From assembly GCF_004348325.1 (NCBI RefSeq), contig NZ_SMKF01000002.1, positions 81,888-145,887 of the forward strand: 64,000 bases of DNA, given 5' to 3'. The position numbers and the translations under genes are program-made. The DNA is from Micromonospora sp. KC213. GTDB taxonomy: Bacteria > Actinomycetota > Actinomycetes > Mycobacteriales > Micromonosporaceae. The notes under the pieces are model-generated. The model saw only the letters and a program-made list of their open reading frames with translations, was not told where the DNA came from and made no database searches. Below, piece after piece: positions 24,967 through 34,500 of this stretch. The stretch's first letter is position 1. Every line of letters begins with the position of its first letter.

Positions 24967-27735
24967 GTGGACGATGTCGAGTTTCGGGTGCTGGGACCGG
25001 TCGGGGTGTGGCGCGACGGCCAGCGGCTCTGCCCGACGAACGCCCAGCAACGCACCATCCTGGCGATGCTCCTGTTGGCCCCGGGGCACGTGGTCACCCT
25101 CAACCAGTTGGTCACCGCGCTGTGGGGCGACGACCCGCCCGCCTCGGCGCGCAACGCCATCCAGGGGCACGTGTCCCGACTCCGTCGGCTCGTCCGTGGC
25201 GTCCCGGCAGTCGAGCTGGCCACGGCGGGGCACGGCTACCAGCTGTCCGTGCCGCGCGAGTCGGTGGACGCGCACCGGTTCCGACGGCTGGTGCGGCAGG
25301 CGACGGCCGCGGACGCCCCATCCGACGAGCTGCTGCGAACGGCCGTGAACCTGTGGCGCGGTCCCGCATTCGCCGACGTCGCGGGCGAGTGGCTCGGGGC
25401 GACCATCGGGCAGATCCTCGAACAGGAGCGGATCTCCGCCATCGAGGAGCTGTCCCGGATCGAGCTCGGTGCGGGGCGGGTTGCCGATGCGGTGGCCCGG
25501 CTGGCCGCCGTCGTCGCCGAGCACCCGATGCGGGAGACCGCCGTCGCGCTGTGGATGACCGCGCTGCACCGCGCCGGCAGACGTACCGAAGCCCTGGCGG
25601 TGTTCCGGGAAACCCGGCTCCGGCTGACCAGGGACCTCGGCGTCGAACCCGGTGACGAACTGCACCGCGTCCACCGGGCGGTGCTGGCCGACGGCATGCC
25701 GGCCGCGCCGTCGGCCCCGGACGGTTCCTGCTCCCGGCAGTTGCCCGCGCCGGTGCCCCACTTCACCGGCCGTACCAGAGAACTGGCCGCGCTCGACGCG
25801 CTGCTGGAGTCGCGGCACGACGGTGTCGCGATCGCCGTGATCAGTGGTGCTCCCGGCGCAGGCAAGACGGCGCTCACCGTGCACTGGGCCCACCGGGTCA
25901 CCGACCACTTCCCGGACGGGCAGCTCTTCGTGAACCTGCGCGGCTTCGACACCTCGGGGGCCGCGATGGAACCGGCCGATGCGCTGCGCCGGCTGCTGGT
26001 CGGCCTGGGCGTGCCGGCAAGCCGGCTGCCGGCGGCCCTGGACGAACAGTCCGCCCTGCTCCGTACGGTTGTCGCACCGCGCCGCGTGCTGATCGTGCTG
26101 GACAACGCGCGGGACGCCGCGCAGGTCCGCCCGTTGTTGCCCGGAGTGCCGGGCTGCCTCGTCCTGGTGAACAGCCGTGACCAACTGCCCGGACTGGTGG
26201 CCGGGCACGGCGCGATGCCGCTCCCGCTCGGGCGTCCCTCGGCGGCAGAGGCACGGGAGTTCCTGGCCAGGCGCCTGGGCAGCGGGCGGGTCGCCGGCGA
26301 ACCACGGGCGGCCGCGGAGATCGTCGAATCGTGCGGGCGGCTGCCCCTGGCGCTGGCCGTGGTCGCTGCCCGCGCCGCCACCAGTCCCCGCCTGACCCTG
26401 AACGCGCTCGCGGCCGAGCTGAAGCAGAGCAGTGATCGCCTCGACGCCCTGGCCAACGGTGACTCGGCCACCGACGTACGGACGGTCTTCTCCTGGTCCT
26501 ACCGGGCGCTCGGCACCCAGACCGCGCTGGTGTTCCGGCGGCTCGGCCTGCACCCCGGCCCGGACATCAGTCTGTCCGGGGCGGCCAGCCTCACGGGGCT
26601 GCCCGTGCCACGGGCGCAGGCGCTGCTCGGTGAGCTGGTCCGGGTACACCTCATCGAGGAACACGTCCCCGGCCGTTACCGGTTCCACGACCTGCTCCGG
26701 GCGTACGCCGAAGAACTGGCGTACGCCACCGATCCGGCGGAGGACCGCCGCCGGGCGGTACGCCGGCTCATCGACCACTACCTGCACAGTGCCCGGCGCG
26801 CCGACACCCTGGTGGAGCCGAACCGGGCGCCGATCCGGTTCGAGCCCTGCGCCGACGACGTACCCGTCGACCAGCCGGCCGACCGCAGGCAGGCCCTGGC
26901 CTGGTTCACCGCCGAACGGCCGGCGGTGCTGGCCGCGATCGACCGGGCCGCCGCCGAAGGGCTCGCCGCCCACGCCTGGCAGCTCGCCTGGACGATCAAG
27001 CCGTGGCTGAGCCGGCAGTGGCACCGCCACGACCAGGTGCGGGCGCAGCGTACGGCGGTGACGATGGCGACGAAGGCCGCCGACACCGCGGCGCAGGCGG
27101 TGGCACACCGGTACCTGGCCGACGGCTACGACCGGCTGGGCCGACACGGCGACGCCGAAACCCACTACCAGCACGCGCTCGACCGTTACCGGGCGGTCGA
27201 CGACCGGATCGGGCAGGCGCACGTCCAACTGGACGTGGCCCGAATGCTCGACCGGCAGAAACGCCACCGGGACGCGGTGCGTCACCTGGAACTCGCCCTG
27301 GACCTGTTCCGCGCCGAACGCGATGACGTCGGGGAGGCACGGACCCTCGCCGCGCTGGGCTGGGAGCACGCCCAGCTCGGCGAGTACGACGCGGCGCTCA
27401 CGCACTGCCGGGCGGGGTTGGCGTTGCTGCGGGCCAGCGCGGACCGGCACGGAGAGGCGGCCGGCTGGGACAGCATGGGGTACATCCACCACCAGCGCGG
27501 CGAATACCACCTCGCCATCGGGTGCTACGAGCGCAGTATCGAGATGTCGCAGGAGTGCGGCGACCGGATGGGCAAGGCGCGTACGTTGGTCAGCCTCGGG
27601 GAGAGCCGCCTCGCCGCCGGCGAGGCGACCGGGTGCGGGCGTGCGTGGCGGCGGGCGCTGGCCCTGCTGCACGGCCTGGACGCCGCCGCAGCCGGGGAAC
27701 TGGCCGAGCGGCTGCGTCAGCTGGGCCCGGAATGA
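24967..27735 (+). CDS. SARP/AfsR-type regulator with BTAD, NB-ARC and TPR domains
   Basis: 922 residues. OmpR-like winged HTH at 1-95 (EFRVLGPVGVWRDGQRL, NAIQGHVSRLRRLV), BTAD at about 98-245 (HRFRRLVRQAT, AVFRETRLRLTRDLGVEPG), then a STAND/NB-ARC ATPase with P-loop ISGAPGAGKTALT near residue 292-303, RVLIVLDNA (Walker B) and LPLALAV. Several TPR repeats fill the last 250 residues (HYQHALDRYRAVDD, IGCYERSIEMSQEC). This is the AfsR layout: regulators of secondary metabolism or development that respond to phosphorylation or nucleotide. The GTG at 24967 gives the family N-terminus. A -10 TAGGCT lies at 24917-24922. The target genes are unknown; no biosynthetic cluster is adjacent. Confidence 0.92.
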   Translation: MDDVEFRVLGPVGVWRDGQRLCPTNAQQRTILAMLLLAPGHVVTLNQLVTALWGDDPPASARNAIQGHVSRLRRLVRGVPAVELATAGHGYQLSVPRESVDAHRFRRLVRQATAADAPSDELLRTAVNLWRGPAFADVAGEWLGATIGQILEQERISAIEELSRIELGAGRVADAVARLAAVVAEHPMRETAVALWMTALHRAGRRTEALAVFRETRLRLTRDLGVEPGDELHRVHRAVLADGMPAAPSAPDGSCSRQLPAPVPHFTGRTRELAALDALLESRHDGVAIAVISGAPGAGKTALTVHWAHRVTDHFPDGQLFVNLRGFDTSGAAMEPADALRRLLVGLGVPASRLPAALDEQSALLRTVVAPRRVLIVLDNARDAAQVRPLLPGVPGCLVLVNSRDQLPGLVAGHGAMPLPLGRPSAAEAREFLARRLGSGRVAGEPRAAAEIVESCGRLPLALAVVAARAATSPRLTLNALAAELKQSSDRLDALANGDSATDVRTVFSWSYRALGTQTALVFRRLGLHPGPDISLSGAASLTGLPVPRAQALLGELVRVHLIEEHVPGRYRFHDLLRAYAEELAYATDPAEDRRRAVRRLIDHYLHSARRADTLVEPNRAPIRFEPCADDVPVDQPADRRQALAWFTAERPAVLAAIDRAAAEGLAAHAWQLAWTIKPWLSRQWHRHDQVRAQRTAVTMATKAADTAAQAVAHRYLADGYDRLGRHGDAETHYQHALDRYRAVDDRIGQAHVQLDVARMLDRQKRHRDAVRHLELALDLFRAERDDVGEARTLAALGWEHAQLGEYDAALTHCRAGLALLRASADRHGEAAGWDSMGYIHHQRGEYHLAIGCYERSIEMSQECGDRMGKARTLVSLGESRLAAGEATGCGRAWRRALALLHGLDAAAAGELAERLRQLGPE

Positions 27736-27748
27736 CCCCCGCCGTGAC

Positions 27749-27787
27749 GGCGGTGTGGCGGCGCGGGATCCGCACCGCCACACCGCC
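27749..27787. terminator. Bidirectional terminator between convergent genes
   Basis: Perfect 13-bp stem GGCGGTGTGGCGG (27749-27761) pairing with 27775-27787, with a 13-nt loop. It sits exactly between the SARP gene stop and the stop of the convergent metalloprotease gene. Confidence 0.8.
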
Positions 27788-27794
27788 GGTCGAG

Positions 27795-30755
27795 CTATCC
27801 GAGGGTGAACCGGAAGAACCGTGGGCGGTAGATCCCCGGGTCCCGGTAGTGGTCCCCTTCGGGGCTCACTCTGGTGTCCATGCTGTTCACGTTGTACGAG
27901 GCGACGAAGGTGTTGCCGGAACTCAGTGACGCGTGGACGTGCGCGTTGTACGCGATGATGTCACCGTCCCAGTAGCTGCCGTACGGACCCGGTTCGGGCA
28001 TCCGGTAGACCGGGGTGCGGTTGGTGAACGGCCCGAACGGCGAGCACGACGTGTACGCCATGATCTGACCGCTGAACGCCTCGGTGCTGTCCTGGCTGAG
28101 CAGCAGGTACTGGCCGTTCCACGGCGTCACGCTGTACTCGTTCGCGATGCCGGTGAGCGTGTTGCGGGCGTTCTGCTCCCGGAACGACCAGCCCCACGGC
28201 GTGTAGTACTGCCAGGTGCCGGACCCGAGGTCGTCGCCCTGGACCCGGGCGATGCGCATCTGCTTGTGCGTCGGCGAGTCGTCGACGCCGTAGATGTAGG
28301 TGTAGCCGTCACCGCTGCGGCTGGCCGGCAGCAGCGCCGAACCCCACGCCACTCCACTGGCCGACGGCAGGTCGCGGACCCGGACGGGAGTGCGCAGGTT
28401 GCCCAGGTCGAAGTCCGCCACCACGTTGCGGTTGAACCGGAAGTCCCACGACCCGGGGCCGAACTTCAGGTACTCCTGGTACACCGCCTGCAACTTACCG
28501 CCGGAGAGGTGCCCGTCGCCGATCCAGAACCAGGTGGTCGTGGAGGTGGGACCCATGATGGCTCTGGGCGCCCCGGCCGTTCCACCGTGGTACGTCGTGA
28601 GGCTGTTGCCGTTCTGCACCACGAACGTGTTGTTCACCAGCGGCGCTGTCGTCGGCCGGGTGCCGTTGGCGTTGAGCGGGCCGAGCCAGGTGTCGGAGAA
28701 CAGCCAGATGATGCGGCCGTCCGGCAGCTTCACCGAGTAGGTGGAGTCGCCGCCGGTCCAGCCGTCCGGGGTGCTGGCCGCGTAGTTGTTGAACGTCGCC
28801 TCGGGGGCGGCGTTCAGGTGCAGACTGGTGACGTTGGGCGCCCGCAACGCGCACTGCCGCTCCTTGATCGGCAGTGTGGTCTCCATGTAGGTGCTGAACG
28901 TCTTGGGGGACTCGGCGGCGTCCTGGGAGTGGACGTCCAGTTCGGTCCAGGTGGTCACCAGCGTGGCCACCATCGGATACGCGAAGTTCGACACCGTGAT
29001 GAGGCCGCCGGCGTCGGGGTACTTCACCGTCTGGATGGTCGGGTACTCGGCCAGTGAGCCGGGGCTGCCCTTGGGCGACCAGATGATGATGGCGGAGCTG
29101 CGGTTGTTGTCCTTGGTGGTGTCCACCAGCAGGGTGGAGCAGTAGCCGCAGCTCGGGTCGCCGGACTGCGCCTTGGCCCAGAAGTCGTGGTAGACCGCCC
29201 CACCCTTGCGCAGGATGTCCTGGTACTCGGTGTGCGTACCGGCCGCTACGGTGTGCTTCTTGCGCGCCGGCCGGGCGTCTCCCAGACCGTCGTCGTCGGT
29301 CGCGGTGACGCCGTACAGCTCCGATCGCCACAGGGTGGCGTCGGGGTCCTGGTAGCCGTAGATATCCCAGCTGCCCGGCGGGGTCGGCAGGGAGGGGCTG
29401 TTCGCCTTCGCCAGCCGGTAGTTGGCGATGTGGTAGCCCAGCAGCATGTGCTTGAAGTCCATGCCGTAGCCCGCCACCGCGTTGCGGATCGCCTCGATCG
29501 GCAGGTGGTCGTGGTCCCGCACGCTCTCCCAGGTGTGCCGGACGAAGGCGCCATCGGTCCGTTCGGTGAGGTACGCGGGCAGCAGGAACGAGCCGTACTG
29601 TGGGCCGCCGCCGAGGCCACCCCAGGAGTTCAACGCCTGCCCGGGCTTGGAGAGCACGTCGTCCACGTTGCGGGCGTAGTTGTCGTCCTCACCGAGCGGG
29701 CTCCACCCGCCGGTGCGGGCGTACGTCTGGTGGGCGGCCCACTCCGCGGTGGCCTCCATCCACCAGTTCATCGAGCCGAACTCCTTGCCGCCGACGAAGT
29801 CCCAGATCCAGTCCGCGACGACGTCGGAGCGGTCCCAGTACTGGTACTGCATGACGTGGAACAGCTCGTGCCGGGGCATGTAGTCCCACTCGTTCTCGCT
29901 GGTCGGCACCAGGATGGTGGGTTGCTGGTTCAGGCCCGACGGCAACACGAACGGCGCGGTGATGTCCACCGGGCCGAGCTTGTTCACGCCGTACACGAGC
30001 ACGTAGGGCTTGTCGGCACGGACCGGCAGGGGATACCCCATCTCCCGGTACTCGCCGACCGCGATCGACAGCGAGTTCAGCATGTGCTGCACGGCCTCCG
30101 GCCGCCCGTTCGGGTTGTACACCGGCGGAATGCCGGGCTGGCCGCTGCCGGCGACGTTGTACAGGATGAGGAACTCACCGGCGCTGGCCCGGCACTTGTA
30201 GTTGACGTCGAGATACTCGTAGTCCTCGGCCGCGCAGTCGTCGTACCCGGTGGGCCCGGCGGTGGCGGGTGCGGGCGCGGGTGCGGTGAGCGTCGGGGTC
30301 AGGGTGCGGGAGGCAGCCGGCGTCGCCTTGGCCGACAGCATCGACAGGTACGTCAGGTACCTTGTCGGGTCCTTGATGGCGCCGGTGGGACGCAGGTGCG
30401 CGGGTACCGAAGCGGGGGAACCGACCATCGTGCCGTACCGCACGGTCTCGTCGAGCGACAGCTGGCCGCGGTGGTACGCGCGGACGATCTTCTCGTGTGG
30501 CCCGAAGTCCGGTGGGGTCGCCTTCGGTCGCGCGGCCTTACGGTCCGGCGTCACCGGTCGGTACGGCTGCGGGCGCTGGGGCACGTACTGGTCGGTGTCG
30601 TGGGTCGGGGCGGGTGCCGTCGGTGCCGGTCGGGCCGAACCGTCACCGACGCGGCGTCCGGTGCCGTCGGGGGGCGCGGCCTGCGACGGGCCGCCGACGA
30701 GTACGGCCGCGGCCAGGGTGACCGCGGCCGTACCCATTGCCAGGATGTGTCTCAC
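27795..30755 (-). CDS. Large secreted zinc metallopeptidase-like protein with C-terminal DUF4185/DUF5005-like domain
   Basis: 986 residues. GTG 30755 has GAGGAG 4 nt upstream; an in-frame start 54 codons earlier would precede the signal peptide (VRHILAMGTAAVTLAAAVLV). A Pro/Thr-rich pro-region extends to about residue 180. The peptidase-like domain carries HELFH at 296-300 and glutamates E334 and E338 in MEATAEW, fitting a gluzincin HExxH...E site. The last 330 residues form a propeller-like unit (LPDGRIIWLFSDTWLG, TTWFWIGDGHLSGGKLQ, GYTYIYGVD), as in DUF4185/DUF5005 proteins. The fusion suggests a secreted enzyme attacking a glycosylated substrate. The domain calls are from motif reading, not a search. 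Confidence 0.7.
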   Translation of the reverse strand: MRHILAMGTAAVTLAAAVLVGGPSQAAPPDGTGRRVGDGSARPAPTAPAPTHDTDQYVPQRPQPYRPVTPDRKAARPKATPPDFGPHEKIVRAYHRGQLSLDETVRYGTMVGSPASVPAHLRPTGAIKDPTRYLTYLSMLSAKATPAASRTLTPTLTAPAPAPATAGPTGYDDCAAEDYEYLDVNYKCRASAGEFLILYNVAGSGQPGIPPVYNPNGRPEAVQHMLNSLSIAVGEYREMGYPLPVRADKPYVLVYGVNKLGPVDITAPFVLPSGLNQQPTILVPTSENEWDYMPRHELFHVMQYQYWDRSDVVADWIWDFVGGKEFGSMNWWMEATAEWAAHQTYARTGGWSPLGEDDNYARNVDDVLSKPGQALNSWGGLGGGPQYGSFLLPAYLTERTDGAFVRHTWESVRDHDHLPIEAIRNAVAGYGMDFKHMLLGYHIANYRLAKANSPSLPTPPGSWDIYGYQDPDATLWRSELYGVTATDDDGLGDARPARKKHTVAAGTHTEYQDILRKGGAVYHDFWAKAQSGDPSCGYCSTLLVDTTKDNNRSSAIIIWSPKGSPGSLAEYPTIQTVKYPDAGGLITVSNFAYPMVATLVTTWTELDVHSQDAAESPKTFSTYMETTLPIKERQCALRAPNVTSLHLNAAPEATFNNYAASTPDGWTGGDSTYSVKLPDGRIIWLFSDTWLGPLNANGTRPTTAPLVNNTFVVQNGNSLTTYHGGTAGAPRAIMGPTSTTTWFWIGDGHLSGGKLQAVYQEYLKFGPGSWDFRFNRNVVADFDLGNLRTPVRVRDLPSASGVAWGSALLPASRSGDGYTYIYGVDDSPTHKQMRIARVQGDDLGSGTWQYYTPWGWSFREQNARNTLTGIANEYSVTPWNGQYLLLSQDSTEAFSGQIMAYTSCSPFGPFTNRTPVYRMPEPGPYGSYWDGDIIAYNAHVHASLSSGNTFVASYNVNSMDTRVSPEGDHYRDPGIYRPRFFRFTLG

Positions 30756-31095
30756 GCTGCTCCTCGCTGCCGGAGATGGGCAAAACGGGCGCACCGGGGC
30801 CGGGGCGCGCATCGAATCCACGCGTGGAAGCCGGTTCAGGACCTCGTTGACCTTGACCAGACAGCCCGACCGTGCCGTTCTGGACGAGTGCTGGTGGTGC
30901 TGCGGCACGCCCGCCACGGGCCGGGGGAAAGTACCGTTCGCTGCTGATCGTGTGCTGAAAATGTGCTGAGATCCCAGCCCCGCCCGGGTGTCGGCGTGGG
31001 GTCCGGCCGGCCGCCGGTCTCGGCGAACTCCTGCCGGATACGGACATGCTCGCTAGGATCCTCTGGACCGATTAATGCCACTACGGGGGGTTTGC
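30756..31095. other. Divergent promoter region
   Basis: 340 bases between the metallopeptidase and the WxL-like gene. A plausible -10 TAGGAT lies upstream of the WxL-like gene near 31055, followed by GGGGGG before the ATG. No gene is seen. Confidence 0.5.
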
Positions 31096-31683
31096 ATGAG
31101 AAAACAGACCAGTGCCGGAATCATCGGCGCGGTCGTGCTCGCGGCCGGGCTGCTCACCGCAGCGCCGGCCCAGGCCGACACGTGCGCCGAGGACACCGCC
31201 TGCGACACGACGACGACCTTCGACGTCACCGCCGGCGCCCTGGAGATCACCGTGCCCGACACGGCGGACCTGGGGAACGACGCCACCCCCGGCGGGTACG
31301 CCTACGGGTCGCTCGGGCCGGTGACCGTCAGCGACGAACGTGCGTCCCTCACGCCGACCTGGACCGCGACCGTCACCGGCACCGACTTCACCACCGGGGG
31401 CGAGACCACACCGGAGACCATCCCCAACTCCAGCATCTACTACTTCTCCGGCAACGCCACGGCCACCACCGGCGACGGGACCTTCACCCCGGGACAGGCC
31501 GGGGCGTTCGCCCCACCGCCACCTCCCGTCGGGCAGACGCTGGACGTGTCGCGTACCGCCTTCAGCCACTCCGGCGGCACCGGCAACAACTCCGCCACGT
31601 GGAATCCCTCCCTGACCGCCCAGGTCGCCCTCAACAAGGTGGCGGGCACGTACACCGGGACCATCTCCCACACCGTCACCTGA
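31096..31683 (+). CDS. WxL-like secreted surface protein
   Basis: 195 residues starting MRKQTSAGIIGAVVLAAGLL, with GGGGGG 6 nt before the ATG; the signal peptide ends APAQA. The mature protein is a Thr/Gly-rich beta sandwich (FDVTAGALEITVPDTADLG, LGPVTVSDERASLTPTWTAT) ending KVAGTYTGTISHTVT. The C-terminal GTYTGTISHTV matches the end of WxL and WxL-like domains, although the two canonical WxL motifs are not evident. Such proteins bind peptidoglycan together with a DUF916-type partner, and the adjacent DUF916 gene supports this call. That partner is frameshifted here. Confidence 0.7.
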   Translation: MRKQTSAGIIGAVVLAAGLLTAAPAQADTCAEDTACDTTTTFDVTAGALEITVPDTADLGNDATPGGYAYGSLGPVTVSDERASLTPTWTATVTGTDFTTGGETTPETIPNSSIYYFSGNATATTGDGTFTPGQAGAFAPPPPPVGQTLDVSRTAFSHSGGTGNNSATWNPSLTAQVALNKVAGTYTGTISHTVT

Positions 31684-31686
31684 CGG

Positions 31687-32689
31687 ATGATCACACCCAG
31701 CCGGCTGGCCAGAGCAGTGGGCGTCCTCGCCGTGACGCTGCTCCTGACGACGACCGCTCCGGCCCGACGGCAGCACGCTCGGCATCCGTCTCCTCGAGGC
31801 CTCGTCCAACCGTCGTGACGATCCCAGGGCGCGGCTGTACATCGTGGACCACATCAACCCGGGGACCACCATCACCCGCCGGTTCGAGGTCACCAACAAC
31901 TCCGGCAAGCCGCACCCGGTCAACGTCCATGTCACCGCCGCGGAGATCCGCGACAATAGCTTCCGGCCGGCGGACGACCGCAACGCCAACGAACTGCCGT
32001 CATGGATCACCATCGACCAGCCGACGTTCCTGGCACCACCACACAGCCGCACCCGGCTGACCGCCCGGATCAGCATCCCGCCGAACGCCACCAAGGGGGA
32101 GCGCTACGGCGCCATCGTCGCCGAGGTGGCGTCACCCACGCCGGGCCAGGACGAGAACGTCCAGATCGTCAACGGGGTCGGTATCCGGGTCTACCTCGAC
32201 ATCGGCCTTGGCGGCGACCCCCCGTCCGACTTCCGCATCGATCAGGTCACTCCCGGGCGGACCGAGCAGGGCGTACCGATCGTGAAGGCCGACGTCCACA
32301 ACACCGGCGAGCGCGCGCTCGACATCGACGGGCAACTGTGGCTGTCCGGCAGCGGCGGCCGGATCAACGCCGGCCCGTTCCGCGCGCAGAGAAGCGCCAC
32401 CCTCGCGCCCGGTAGCGGTGGGCGGGTGACATTCCTGCTCGACGAGCAACTGGTCAACGGCCCGTGGGACGCGAAGCTCACCCTGGAGAGTGGGCGGATC
32501 CGGCGCACCTTCACCGGCACGTTGACCTTTCCCGACCGGGCCGGGGCCTGGGGCCTGCCGTCCACCGTTGGCGACCGGTTGCCGCTGATCCTCGCCGTCG
32601 TCGGCGCGCTGATCGTCATGGGCAGCGGCGGGATGCTGTTCTTCGTCCGGAAAGGACGGTGGCGTCGCCGGGCGTCGGCGATCCGCTGA
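31687..32689 (+). pseudogene. DUF916/WxL-interacting membrane protein, frameshifted
   Basis: The ATG at 31687 (MITPSRLARAVGVLAVTLLL) starts a signal peptide ending TTTAPA, but after GCTCCGGCC that frame runs into a stop at 31816-31818. The expected continuation DGSTLGIRLLEASSNRRDD lies in the +1 frame, and from LYIVDHINPGTTITRRFEV onward the protein is intact to 32689. One C too many in the GGCCCG run (31761-31766) explains this. The body has the WxL peptidoglycan-binding domain (DUF916), a second beta domain, and a C-terminal helix (LPLILAVVGALIVMGSGGML) with a basic tail. It would anchor the WxL-like protein encoded just upstream. Either a genuine null allele, programmed slippage or a sequencing error. 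Confidence 0.8.
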
Positions 32690-32794
32690 TAGCGCCTCCG
32701 GTCTCCCGCCGGGCCCGCCGCACGGCTCAGCCGGCCGCGCCCGCCGGTCGGGTGAGTCGGCGAGCAGCGGCATGGCGGGCCTGCCGGGAGCAGG

Positions 32795-33031
32795 TCAGCG
32801 ACGGTCGGCGGGGCGGCGGGTCAGGGCCAGCCCGAGGCCGATCATGCCCAGCCCGAGGAACAGGTGCAGCCAGTTGTCGGCCCCGTTGAGCGGCACGAAG
32901 TTGGCGCCGCTGTCGTGGTCGATCACCAGGCCGTAGAGCCAGAGCACCAGGTACACGGCGCCCCCGGCGACCAGGTACGTGCGGGCGCCCGACACGGTGC
33001 GCGCCAGGGCGAGCCCGGCGACGCCGAAACC
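32795..33031 (-). pseudogene. 5'-truncated DUF4383 membrane protein remnant
   Basis: The segment GFGVAGLALARTVSGARTYL, then YLVLWLYGLVIDHDSGANFV and WLHLFLGLGMIGLGLALTRR matches the C-terminal half of one type of DUF4383 membrane protein. In that family roughly 70-80 residues with two more helices precede it. Here the frame upstream of about 33031 is unrelated (RTPARGISAGTNRE) and no start with a ribosome site is seen. It therefore looks like the surviving 3' half of a gene truncated by the neighbouring ferritin-like locus. A short, still-translated variant cannot be excluded. Confidence 0.6.
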
Positions 33032-33285
33032 CTCCCGGTTGGTCCCGGCAGAGATACCGCGAGCTGGCGTCCGGTGGTGGAGAGGCTGTCCGTGTAAGAC
33101 GCGTCGCTGTGGGTAGGAGCGGAGGCGGGGACGTACGCCTTCCACGCCAGCAGCGGTGGCGACCTGTCGGGGGATAACCACAAAGCCCCTCGACCACGAC
33201 TCGGCCACACCCCTCCGGCGAGGGCGACAGGAACCCCGACGGCGCGGGTGGCGCCGCGGAAACCCCCGAAGCGAACGGAGAGCCG

Positions 33286-34500
33286 ATGTTCAATCCACTG
33301 GATCACAAGGGGCTTCCCCTGGAGAGCCAGATCCGCAACTGGCGCGAGTTGAACGTGGAGCCGATCGACCCGGAGGCGGTCGACCCCTACACCCGCTGCC
33401 GGATCATCACCATGAACGGTATCGAGGTGGAGGCGATCAACTTCCAGCACCAGTTCGCCCGCAACTGCCCCGACCAGGAGGTCCGCCGCCAGTTGGCGTA
33501 CGTCCGGTACGTCGAGAGCCAGCAGCAGCGGGTGGTGAACTGGCTGCTGCCCGGCGTGGCCAGCGTGCTGGAGACGACCCTGGGTTATGAACAGGTCGCG
33601 GTGGACCTCACCGCCTGGGTCGCCCGCCACGAACCCGACCCGTACCTGAAGCAGGCGTACGAGTTCGGCGTCCTGGAGGACTTCGACCACCTGTACCGCT
33701 ACGCCAACCTGTACGAGATGGTGGAGCGGCGCAAGGCCGAGAAGATCGTCGACGGGCTCACCGAGGTCATGCCGGGGCGGCCCACCGTGCAGGAGCACCG
33801 GCACCCGTTCGACGAGGTCCGTACCCCGTACGACCGCAACAGCGTCGACCCGCGGTCGAAGCTGAACGCGCTGACGATCCTCTCCGCCGAGCAGCAGGTG
33901 ATGTTCTACTACATGAACGTCGGCCCGCAGTACATGGAGCCGATCGCCCGCCAGCTCTACCAGGAGATCAGCCTGATCGAGCAGGAACACGTCACCCACT
34001 ACGAGTCGCTGGTCGACCCGGGTGAGACCTGGTGGGAGCGGCTGCTCACCCACGAGTACAACGAATGCTGGCTCTACTACTCCTTCCAGCAGCAGGAGAG
34101 CGACCCGCGGATCAAGGCGGTGTGGGAGTTGCACCTGCAGATGGAACTGGCGCACCTCCAACAGGCCGCCGACCTGCTGCGCCGGCACGACGGCCGGGAG
34201 CCGGAGGAGATCGTCGGCAGCGCGGGCCTGCCCGAGCCGCTGACCTTCGAACCCAACAAGGAGTACCTGCGCCACCTGCTGGCGACCCAGATCGATCTCA
34301 CCAAGCTCGGCGAGGGGTACGTGCGGGAGGCACACGAGCGCTTCGAGTGGATGCAGCAGCAGGTGCACGACGGCCAGCAGCCGCCCAGCGAGCAGGTCAT
34401 CGACCTGCACCGGGACCGCTTCGGCGACGAGTACCGAATCGAGACCGAGGGACCGCACCCGGTGGCGGGTCTGCGCGCCCGGGGAGGCAGCCATGACTGA
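33286..34500 (+). CDS. Tandem ferritin-like diiron protein, uncharacterised
   Basis: 404 residues, all-helical, no signal peptide; GGAGAG lies 5 nt before the ATG. The C-terminal half shows a full ferritin-type metal set in symmetric spacing: E202 (SAEQQVMFYY), E232-x-x-H235 (LIEQEHVTHY), E257 (LTHEYNECW) and E287-x-x-H290 (MELAHLQQA), with 30 residues between the paired helices on each side. The N-terminal half repeats the pattern weakly: E77, E102 and D132-x-x-H135, again 30 apart. I therefore read it as a duplicated ferritin-like domain with one intact diiron site. It overlaps the downstream hemerythrin gene by 8 nt. I know no described function; iron storage, oxidase or peroxide removal are possibilities. 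Confidence 0.75.
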   Translation: MFNPLDHKGLPLESQIRNWRELNVEPIDPEAVDPYTRCRIITMNGIEVEAINFQHQFARNCPDQEVRRQLAYVRYVESQQQRVVNWLLPGVASVLETTLGYEQVAVDLTAWVARHEPDPYLKQAYEFGVLEDFDHLYRYANLYEMVERRKAEKIVDGLTEVMPGRPTVQEHRHPFDEVRTPYDRNSVDPRSKLNALTILSAEQQVMFYYMNVGPQYMEPIARQLYQEISLIEQEHVTHYESLVDPGETWWERLLTHEYNECWLYYSFQQQESDPRIKAVWELHLQMELAHLQQAADLLRRHDGREPEEIVGSAGLPEPLTFEPNKEYLRHLLATQIDLTKLGEGYVREAHERFEWMQQQVHDGQQPPSEQVIDLHRDRFGDEYRIETEGPHPVAGLRARGGSHD

